DNA of 35,714 bases from a virus. The notes beneath the pieces were generated by a model, which did not search any database, was not told where the DNA came from, and saw nothing but the letters and a program-made list of their open reading frames with translations. Shown piece after piece: positions 7,385 to 13,565 of the stretch. A program made the position numbers and the translations under genes. Position 1 is the first letter of the stretch; every line of letters starts with the position of its first letter. The stretch is taken from IMG/VR virus record IMGVR_UViG_3300038309_000159, positions 1 to 35,714 of that record; one strand, written 5' to 3'.

Positions 7385-8199
7385 GACGCCACCTCCCACC
7401 AACGAAGTGGATCGCCCGGTTTCGAATCACGAAGTTTCTCCAGAACGGTTAGAAGAAAGGCTTCAGAGTCGTAAAGCGTCGTAGGTGTTTCATGTGGTAT
7501 CGGTACGTTCTCCCCATGCCGTAAACAGTCCTCAGCCGACGCGTGATTACGTTCATACAGGTGGCTTGAGGCAGCAGTCAGGTAGAGATTACCGGGTGAA
7601 ATTGGTCTCCGCTTGAACCGACTTGCCACGTTCCCGTCGTCACGGTAACGGGCGCAGACCAGGTGGGCCAACATGGAGAAGTTGAAGACGTCGTAGGGAA
7701 TACCCAACCACACGTCAGAGCTACGCATGAAGACGTGGCAGTTGAGATGCCGATCGCGGATCTGAAACCAGATGGCGATGGTGCACGGTACGTCCTTGGT
7801 AGTTGGCGGGTTCTCACGCCAGAGGGTGAGACCGGCTTGGCGCGTTACCTCGTCATCTCGCAGCTTATCCACCACGTAAGTCAACTGAGAAATGATCTTC
7901 GGCCCGTAAGCACCAAAGAAGGTCACCCCATCGTCACTGAACTGGCTAATGTGCGAGTTATAGGGTGCGATGGTCTCCACCCGATTGTCACCCGTCAAGA
8001 TCCAGAACGCCTCCGCGGCCATAAATCTATAATTGAGAAGACGTTGCGGCAAGGTCAGCACCGGTGACCTCATGTTGACAACGATCGTCTTCTGAGGTAG
8101 TTCAAGCGTTGCCTGACCACGTGGTGAAACCGGGTCACCACCCTCAAGAATATCGTTAAGCAAATTAAGCCAAACGCGGTTCATCGTAGGAGCTTTCAT
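7381..8199 (-). CDS. Thymidylate-synthase-family enzyme with dCMP-type Asp
   Basis: 272 residues, full length for the family. Catalytic Cys139 is in DVPC; the phosphate-binding R-S-S-D is at 159-162; LGIPYD at 165-170 corresponds to LGxPFN of thymidylate synthase; His213-x-Tyr215 matches the family H-x-Y; Glu63 lies in the AEAFWILTG helix. Asp170 stands where Asn (E. coli Asn177) binds the uracil ring of dUMP. Asp at this position is known from T4 dCMP hydroxymethylase and from engineered dCMP-specific synthase. I therefore infer a dCMP hydroxymethylase or dCMP methylase using methylene-tetrahydrofolate, but dUMP activity cannot be excluded. RBS AGGTG precedes ATG 8199. Confidence 0.85.
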   Translation of the reverse strand: MKAPTMNRVWLNLLNDILEGGDPVSPRGQATLELPQKTIVVNMRSPVLTLPQRLLNYRFMAAEAFWILTGDNRVETIAPYNSHISQFSDDGVTFFGAYGPKIISQLTYVVDKLRDDEVTRQAGLTLWRENPPTTKDVPCTIAIWFQIRDRHLNCHVFMRSSDVWLGIPYDVFNFSMLAHLVCARYRDDGNVASRFKRRPISPGNLYLTAASSHLYERNHASAEDCLRHGENVPIPHETPTTLYDSEAFLLTVLEKLRDSKPGDPLRWWEVAS

Positions 8200-8218
8200 C
8201 TTAACACCTCGATTCTAG

Positions 8219-9163
8219 TCAAACATTGTGAGTTCGGCACGCCAACGCCAACGGATATTCAGCAGCGGAGCTGAACCGCTTCCAGTACTGCGGATGCGGT
8301 ATGGTAGTGTGAGCGATACCGTGAGAGGTCAAGGCGGCGTTTGCCACCTCGCCCAGCGCGATCACGACATCCAGGGCGGCGGTCCGATGATCAAGGACCT
8401 CAGTTATCGGCATGTCCGCATTCAACCAGAGCAAATCCGTCTCAAGTAACCCAATTTGTGACAGCTGCTTCGTCAGCCACTGACTGCAACCGCTTCGGCT
8501 GAAGGACGCAAAAGGCCATTGATACATCGGGTCAGTTGACTTAACCGACCCGAAGGTGTCTCCCACCAAGATGACTGAGCCATTCAGGTTCCCGGCGCTG
8601 TTGGCGACCAACGGGTGAGCATCGGTTCGGATGCCGTTGAGGTACTGGCTGAACTTTGTGAAGTCGATGGCAGGACCGCACCGGGTGTAGTCGTGGTTGA
8701 TATAGCGTAAGCCAGTGTACCAGCTACGATCATAGAGATCGTAAACGCTCTTCAACGCGTTGGTGCTCGTAAGCATCTCACCGCCTTTCCGGGCCAGGTA
8801 GTTACCCTCTACCGTAGGCCACGGAGGCAAGCAACGAACGACTGCGGCACCGCAACGAAGCGCCAGACGTTCAAGCATCCGCACGTCTTGCTCAAGGAAC
8901 CTTGACGACCCTTCACGATGAACGCAGCCGTAGTACAGCTCACTGATCCAGCACCGATCCAAGACGACGTCCTGATAACCCAATATTGCCGGCATCATCG
9001 CCTCCGCGTAGATCCGGGCCAGGTGCCACGTCTTCACGCCAGGGTAAGGTCCGCAGTGGACGTACCTGGCACCGGTGGCCTCCGCGTAATCCCGCGCCAG
9101 TGTGGTCTTCCCACTTCCGTCAGGCCCCTCGAAGATCGTCACGTGCTTTGAGACATTAGTCAT
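8219..9163 (-). CDS. P-loop dNMP-kinase-like protein fused to UDG-superfamily-like domain
   Basis: 314 residues from ATG 9163 (GGAGGTG just upstream); it overlaps the upstream gene by 8 nt. Residues 1-180 look like a thymidylate/deoxynucleotide kinase: P-loop GPDGSGKT at 13-20, Asp69-Arg70 (DRCWISELYYG), and a basic lid-like RKGGE at about 125. Residues about 195-310 have another pattern: ILVGDTFG, then PFASFSRSG, an ALDVVIALGEVANAAL helix, and IPHPQYWKRF, the order of motifs in family 4-like uracil-DNA glycosylases. The usual acidic catalytic residue of GEAPG is replaced, so it may bind a base rather than excise it. The first half could phosphorylate a modified dNMP. The fusion is unusual to me and its function is inferred. 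Confidence 0.75.
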   Translation of the reverse strand: MTNVSKHVTIFEGPDGSGKTTLARDYAEATGARYVHCGPYPGVKTWHLARIYAEAMMPAILGYQDVVLDRCWISELYYGCVHREGSSRFLEQDVRMLERLALRCGAAVVRCLPPWPTVEGNYLARKGGEMLTSTNALKSVYDLYDRSWYTGLRYINHDYTRCGPAIDFTKFSQYLNGIRTDAHPLVANSAGNLNGSVILVGDTFGSVKSTDPMYQWPFASFSRSGCSQWLTKQLSQIGLLETDLLWLNADMPITEVLDHRTAALDVVIALGEVANAALTSHGIAHTTIPHPQYWKRFSSAAEYPLALACRTHNV

Positions 9164-9593
9164 GTTGCACCTCCACGACGTCACCGTCGTCGATCCGTTG
9201 ATGGTTTACACCCCACTTGGCTCGAAGCGCCTGCGTCAACTCATCCGGCGTGAGGCCCATGGCCAGCGCCGCGTTGGCCCAGAACTGCAATACATCGGTC
9301 AACTCGGTAGCCAGCTTAACCCGATCAACCTCAACCCGAGAGATCTTCCACGGTTTGAAGTTGATCTCACGAAGCACCTCGGTCAGCTCCACGATCGCAT
9401 GCAGCACGTTCTCCTTAAGACCCGCTTCACCGGTACCCGTGGGGTTACCCATTCGAGCCTGCAGCGCTCGTTGGGTCTCAAGCAGCTCCACCAGGTCCAG
9501 CACCAACGTTCGCTCCACAGTCATCTTTGACGTACTACCTGCTTTCATGTCGTCGTTATAACCAGTTGGAGTACCGATGTCATTGAAATTCAT
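9156..9593 (-). CDS. All-alpha NTP pyrophosphohydrolase (dimeric dUTPase / dCTPase-like)
   Basis: 145 residues. Glu69-x-x-Glu72 (VELTEVL), then FKPWK at 79-83, then Glu97-x-x-Asp100 (ELTDVLQF), and KWGVNHQR near the C-terminus give the metal-binding motifs of the MazG/dUTPase-2 superfamily. T4 gp56 dCTPase/dUTPase has the same order (WKPWK, ELIDQFHF, KN-x-x-N-x-x-RQ). Such enzymes turn dUTP or dCTP into the monophosphate. That keeps unmodified nucleotides out of DNA and supplies dCMP or dUMP to the TS-like enzyme in this operon. Substrate choice cannot be read from sequence. The start overlaps the methyltransferase stop as ATGA. Confidence 0.8.
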   Translation of the reverse strand: MNFNDIGTPTGYNDDMKAGSTSKMTVERTLVLDLVELLETQRALQARMGNPTGTGEAGLKENVLHAIVELTEVLREINFKPWKISRVEVDRVKLATELTDVLQFWANAALAMGLTPDELTQALRAKWGVNHQRIDDGDVVEVQHD

Positions 9594-10909
9594 TTCTCAC
9601 CTCGTAGTTGTCTCAATTTAGCGCGGTTCCACGAAACATCAGAGGCGGTCGCCTTCGACGTAGGGAACTCCTCGTGGATGGTGGTCAAGATGTCTTGGGT
9701 TGATAACCCCTGGCTGATTAGCTCCCGCATCCGCACGCCGATCCCCTGACCACGAGGTGCGCCTGAACCCGTACGTGGAGCACGGATAGGACGTTCCTTC
9801 TCCGGCGGTGCGATGTACTCCCACCGAGGAGGCGGTGGAATCCGCATAGGCTTCTGGGCGGTCAGGGTCTCGTAAACCGGGTCGTCTGGCTTACGAAGGT
9901 CGACCAGGGTCGCCACCACGCGATCGGTAGGAAGCGGTTTCTTACGTAACCCGTCACGTACCGCCGTCGCCAGCCACTCACCGACAGCGGGCATGACGGC
10001 GCGTGAAAGTTCCAGACTCGCCGGTTCCAGGGAGCCGTGAGCCGTCTTCCAGTCCAGCGGTAACCCGGCCATCGCGAGGCACTCATACCAGTTGAGGGTG
10101 CGCGGTGAGCGAGGATGGAGCCGCTTCGAAGCCCCGATGAAGGTAAGCGGTACCTCGTCCAACTTCAACCGACGGACCGTCATCGCCGGGCGCGGTCGCA
10201 GCTTCTCCTGCTCCTTGGCGGTTTTGAGGATCAGCGTTCGACGTAGGGTGTGACCTGTAGCGGGGCACTCCGCCCAGAGCTTCTGAAGCGATTCCGCTAA
10301 CGGTGGTTCCTTCACCGGTGGTTTACCGAGCTTCTTCGGAATGCTCTTGAGCAGCTCACCTACGGTCAGCGGGTCGACGAAGGACGGCCAAACCAACGGG
10401 TACTTGTGGGCGATGAGAAACATCCGTGGGCGATTCTGGTTCGCACCCAGATACATGTTGTTCTGCAGCAACACGGTGACGTGGTAGCCGTAGCTCAACC
10501 ACCGCTCTACCTCACCCATTACGAACTCGCGCCCTTTACGCCAGGCACCTACCACGCTTTCCCAGCACCAGACATCGGGTTGTACGATGAGACCGGCTGT
10601 CGTCAGATCACGTACGATCTGCAACCGCTCCTCATGCTCCTGCCATGGTTTGCTAAGTTGCATTGCGCTCCACGCGGCGCAAGGCGGGTTGGTGTACATG
10701 AAGTTCACCCGTCCGGTAAACTCCTCGGGTCGCCACGTGTGCACCCCGTTCCTGATTTCCAGGTCAGGGTAGTTCAGGCGACACGTAGGCGTGCCGTACG
10801 TCGTATGTTCCAGGTGGCCCAGGATCTCAAAACCCGCACGTCGCACACCATACGTAAAAAGCCCGGCGAAGATATCTCCGCCGAGTGCAGTCAATTTCTT
10901 TTTAGCCAT
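9590..10909 (-). CDS. DNA (cytosine-5) methyltransferase with extra C-terminal module
   Basis: 439 residues from ATG 10909 (GGAGG upstream, TGATG overlap with the previous gene; a GTG lies at 10912). Motif I is DIFAGLFTYG (12-21), motif IV is NPPCAAWS with nucleophile Cys77, motif VI is WESV (116-119) in place of ENV, and motif VIII is QNRPR (158-162). The target-recognition region follows. The last ~47 residues (MRELISQGLSTQD to the end) match the C-termini of the two basic proteins encoded at 11747-12442 and 12695-13495. The enzyme would place 5-methylcytosine in phage DNA, probably to evade restriction. No cognate restriction enzyme is present. Confidence 0.88.
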   Translation of the reverse strand: MAKKKLTALGGDIFAGLFTYGVRRAGFEILGHLEHTTYGTPTCRLNYPDLEIRNGVHTWRPEEFTGRVNFMYTNPPCAAWSAMQLSKPWQEHEERLQIVRDLTTAGLIVQPDVWCWESVVGAWRKGREFVMGEVERWLSYGYHVTVLLQNNMYLGANQNRPRMFLIAHKYPLVWPSFVDPLTVGELLKSIPKKLGKPPVKEPPLAESLQKLWAECPATGHTLRRTLILKTAKEQEKLRPRPAMTVRRLKLDEVPLTFIGASKRLHPRSPRTLNWYECLAMAGLPLDWKTAHGSLEPASLELSRAVMPAVGEWLATAVRDGLRKKPLPTDRVVATLVDLRKPDDPVYETLTAQKPMRIPPPPRWEYIAPPEKERPIRAPRTGSGAPRGQGIGVRMRELISQGLSTQDILTTIHEEFPTSKATASDVSWNRAKLRQLRGEK

Positions 10910-11712
10910 CACGCACCTCCTGGTTTCCGACAGACCCAGAGGTTATTCCGGGCATGGTCTGGAAAGAGCGGTGCGAAGAAGCAGCTCAACGCATCGCGGT
11001 CGTAGTAACCGTGAAGTAGATCGTGGACCACCTGCACGGCAGCAGCTACCTCGGAATCATCATAGGGCGTGTCGGCCGGTAGGTGATCGAAGTTCTTTAC
11101 CTTCGTAATATGACGTACATCCATGAAGGTACCGAACCGACGTTCTACGGTGAACCCAGCTTTTATCACCGCCTTCTGCAGCTCCTCCACGGTATACTCA
11201 TGGATATGATTTGCAGCGTGACGATGGCCATCGTAACAAGGGGTGCTCATAAGCATCACGCCGCCTGGCTTCAACAGCTCAAAGCACCCTTTAAGCAACG
11301 CCCGACCATGAGGTACCGCCATGTGCTCGATGACCTCCAGATGCAATACTACGTCGAAACCGTCGTCCTGCGTCCGCTTAAGCTTCTTCCAGTCTTTAAT
11401 GAAGTTGAACTCGCCGTGGAAGATATAACGCCTTCCGTACCCATTTTCAGTCAGCGGGTTTAGGTCTACCCCTACGTACTCATTCACTTGCTGCAATGCA
11501 TTCCTACTGAGAATATGGGCGAGGGGTTTCTCTACCCCGCACCCAATCTCCAGCACGTTAGAGGTCTTGTTGATAAACCGACGGGCAAAGTTCCACCGGA
11601 AGAAATGTGCGGTGTAGTCACGATGCAGATTACGACCGTGCATCTTCTCATGAAGAGACGTCGTGTCAAATTCACGATCGTCTCGTTTCTTTTCTTTTGA
11701 TCTTGTCACCAT
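10909..11712 (-). CDS. Class I SAM-dependent methyltransferase
   Basis: 267 residues. LEIGCG at about 55-60 is the SAM-binding motif I, VGVDLNP ends strand 2, FDVVLHLEVIEHM is the typical motif around strand 4, and LLKPGGVMLMSTP follows. The pattern is that of small-molecule or RNA-cap-type Methyltransf_11/23 enzymes, not of DNA adenine methylases (no DPPY/NPPF). A C-terminal part of about 80 residues has Phe/His/Asp-rich segments of unknown role. It is overlapped by the C5-methyltransferase gene, so the two are co-translated. Substrate is unknown; modification of a base side group is a possibility. Confidence 0.8.
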   Translation of the reverse strand: MVTRSKEKKRDDREFDTTSLHEKMHGRNLHRDYTAHFFRWNFARRFINKTSNVLEIGCGVEKPLAHILSRNALQQVNEYVGVDLNPLTENGYGRRYIFHGEFNFIKDWKKLKRTQDDGFDVVLHLEVIEHMAVPHGRALLKGCFELLKPGGVMLMSTPCYDGHRHAANHIHEYTVEELQKAVIKAGFTVERRFGTFMDVRHITKVKNFDHLPADTPYDDSEVAAAVQVVHDLLHGYYDRDALSCFFAPLFPDHARNNLWVCRKPGGA

Positions 11713-11746
11713 GAAAGTATCCTCAGGCCATCGCCATGTTGAAGTC

Positions 11747-12442
11747 TTATTTACCGTCAGGAACCTTCACGCCTTTCTTCCTGAGGTTATTCCGGTACCA
11801 AGCCACGTAACTGCGCTTGCTATCATCAAGACCAAACTGCGCTTTGACTTGCTCAAAGATCTTGTCGTCGGTCAACTCACCGCTGATGATCAGCTCCTTA
11901 AACATCTGAGCCGCTGATGTGTAGGTACCGTCACCCTTAACAGCTTTGGCCTTCGCCGGGGTAGCCTTCGCCGGGGTAGCCTTCGCCGGGGTAGCCTTAG
12001 CTGCCTTCGCCGGGGTAGCCTTCGCCGGGGTAGCCTTAGCTGCCTTCGCCGGGGTAGCCTTAGCTGCCTTCGCCGGGGTAGTCTTCACGGTAGTTGTCGC
12101 TTCTTTACGTTTTGAATTTGCCATCTCGTAATCCTTCTCTACAATTTTTGTAAACTTGCCAAGGTAGTCCAAGGCTTCTTTTGACGCCCCGATGTCACGA
12201 CCGTACTCAGCGTAGAGCTGGGCAGCTCGTTCAACAGGATAATCGTCCATCGGCTTATACCGTCGGTCGAAGTAATCAACCGATACCTGCATCACATTCA
12301 GACCGTTTGTGACATCAAGTGGTATATACCAAACGAACTCTTCACTACGGTCAACTTGGATACAAGTGCGACCTTCAAAATCCCTCGCCACAAGAGCTTT
12401 TGACGACGTCTTAGCGTTTACCACTTTCTTTTTTGCCGCCAT
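11747..12442 (-). CDS. Basic protein with histone-H1-like AKATP linker
   Basis: 231 residues from ATG 12442, which has GGAG at 8 nt; the frame opens at 12472. The N-terminal part (residues about 1-120) is a small mixed domain with WYIPLDVTNG. Residues about 123-175 are a Lys/Ala/Thr/Pro repeat (AKATP units) resembling histone H1 tails, likely to bind DNA non-specifically. The last ~55 residues (from AAQMFKELI, ending near YVAWYRNNLRKKG) match the C-terminal module of the cytosine methyltransferase and of the next upstream protein. This suggests a DNA-associated role. The start overlaps the upstream gene by 32 nt. Confidence 0.8.
   Translation of the reverse strand: MAAKKKVVNAKTSSKALVARDFEGRTCIQVDRSEEFVWYIPLDVTNGLNVMQVSVDYFDRRYKPMDDYPVERAAQLYAEYGRDIGASKEALDYLGKFTKIVEKDYEMANSKRKEATTTVKTTPAKAAKATPAKAAKATPAKATPAKAAKATPAKATPAKATPAKAKAVKGDGTYTSAAQMFKELIISGELTDDKIFEQVKAQFGLDDSKRSYVAWYRNNLRKKGVKVPDGK
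11949..12080 (-). repeat. Tandem repeat encoding AKATP units
   Basis: Seven copies of a 15-bp unit (gccttcgccggggta on +) and three copies of a 9-bp unit (gccttagct) fill 132 bp. All keep the reading frame, giving (AKATP)n with AKA inserts. The near-perfect DNA identity suggests recent expansion and length variability. Confidence 0.95.
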
Positions 12443-12683
12443 TTTCAATTCTCCAAAGAAGCTCATCAGCAATCAATGAAAGTTCGAGCAAACCGGCTAA
12501 AAGCGCTTTAGCTTCTGGCCAGACCTGTGGCCCGTAGACCTCCCAATGGAACTGGGGTAAGCGCCCAGTTCCACGGTTGTTCAGCGTAAGGAGAGCACGG
12601 CGCTGCCCGTCGACGTACAGCTGAAACCGTTGTTCAGCGTCAGTGCTCTCATCACGAATTTCAATGGGGTGTTTATCCGTCAT
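12411..12683 (-). CDS. Hypothetical protein
   Basis: 90 residues. N-terminal strands (RFQLYVDGQRRALLTLNN) are followed by a helix rich in Leu (EAKALLAGLLELSLIADELL) and a basic end. No family is recognised. It sits between two basic proteins that share a C-terminal module, and the downstream one starts inside its last codons, so all three are probably made together. Confidence 0.7.
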   Translation of the reverse strand: MTDKHPIEIRDESTDAEQRFQLYVDGQRRALLTLNNRGTGRLPQFHWEVYGPQVWPEAKALLAGLLELSLIADELLWRIENGGKKESGKR

Positions 12684-12694
12684 CGTAGATCACC

Positions 12695-13495
12695 CTATGA
12701 GATCTTGCCGTCGAGACGAAGCTTCCGACGGTACCACGCGGGATAACCACGCTTCTTGTCATCGAGATTGAACGACTTCTTCAGCTGGTCCCACACCTCA
12801 GCGTTCGTCTTACCCTCAAGAATCAACCGGCAAGCCATCGCGGTGCAGTTCTCCTTCAACTCCTTCGGCTTCGGTTTTTCTGACGATGACTTCTTAACCG
12901 TAGAGGTTTTACCGCCCTTGGGCTTCTCACGGGTAACAGTTTCGCCCTTCGCTTCAGCGGTGACAACGGTCTTGACGATGACAGGTGCGGTGCCAAGACG
13001 TGCAGCGGTGAGATTGAGATCGTACTTCCCGTCGTCACGCTTCGTCATGAAATTATCATAGAGAGATGGGTCGACCTTGAGCTTGCGCAGGACGTTCGTG
13101 GCGCTCGTACGGCTCCCATAGGTCTTGATCTCGTCAGGTTTCTCATCTTCACCTAACCCGTCGAGGTGCGCTTCGGCCTTCGCAATTTGACATGCGAACA
13201 TCCCACTTGGCATCTCATCAATGAAGAAGCTGTAGTCACGCTCAGAAATTCCAAGACGGCGCAGCACCTCCTCGGCGTCATAACGATCTTGATAGAACTT
13301 CACGTTCTTCGTGTTGACGACCCGGTTCAAACCCAGCTCGTCAGCAGCGGCCAACATCAGCTTCTTGAACTGGGGAACCGTTATGATCGTAGGATCGTAA
13401 TCGGCATCGGCAGCCACTACGTGGGCTTGGACCTGATGAGCTTCCTGAAAGGACAGGCCAAGATAATCCATCAGAATTTTTGAGTACTTATCCAT
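12695..13495 (-). CDS. Basic protein sharing C-terminal module with the methyltransferase
   Basis: 266 residues from ATG 13495, the first gene after promoter 13534-13562, with SD TGAGG at 8 nt. Residues 1-165 are an acidic/mixed region with two similar-looking helical segments (AEEVLRRLGISERDYSFFID and the later VLRKLKVDPSLYDNFM), perhaps a duplicated unit. Residues about 180-215 are a Lys/Ser/Pro-rich linker. The last ~50 residues (ACRLILEG ... YPAWYRRKLRLDG) are the shared module. Function is unknown. As leader gene of the modification operon it could be a DNA-binding or packaging factor. Confidence 0.75.
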   Translation of the reverse strand: MDKYSKILMDYLGLSFQEAHQVQAHVVAADADYDPTIITVPQFKKLMLAAADELGLNRVVNTKNVKFYQDRYDAEEVLRRLGISERDYSFFIDEMPSGMFACQIAKAEAHLDGLGEDEKPDEIKTYGSRTSATNVLRKLKVDPSLYDNFMTKRDDGKYDLNLTAARLGTAPVIVKTVVTAEAKGETVTREKPKGGKTSTVKKSSSEKPKPKELKENCTAMACRLILEGKTNAEVWDQLKKSFNLDDKKRGYPAWYRRKLRLDGKIS

Positions 13496-13533
13496 TTTTC
13501 TACCCTCAGCAAGTTTGTTTTGACCGTGAGTTC

Positions 13534-13562
13534 ATAGTACATCAACAGTGATGACTTGTAAA
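13534..13562 (-). promoter_or_regulatory. Sigma70-type early promoter with CTTGCTGAGG leader
   Basis: On the - strand: -35 TTTACA (13557-13562), 17-nt spacer, -10 TACTAT (13534-13539). CTTGCTGAGG at 13504-13513 supplies the Shine-Dalgarno for ATG 13495. It lies in the 70-nt gap after the helicase gene and should drive the leftward module that ends at 6593. The same architecture is found at 34912-34940. Confidence 0.85.
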
Positions 13563-13565
13563 TAC

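Noticed and set aside
9102-9530. 142-codon open frame on the + strand
   Set aside because: Shadow of the dUTPase/dCTPase-like gene; no RBS and His/Arg/Leu-biased text.
10406-11005. 199-codon open frame on the + strand
   Set aside because: Antisense to the C5-methyltransferase, whose motifs I, IV, VI and VIII are all on the - strand.
11949-12080. Repeat array that could suggest CRISPR
   Set aside because: Units are 9-15 bp, contiguous, in frame and coding; there are no spacers and no cas genes.
12141-12156. TTTACA-like -35 inside the AKATP protein gene
   Set aside because: No acceptable -10 at 16-18 nt, and it lies in coding sequence.
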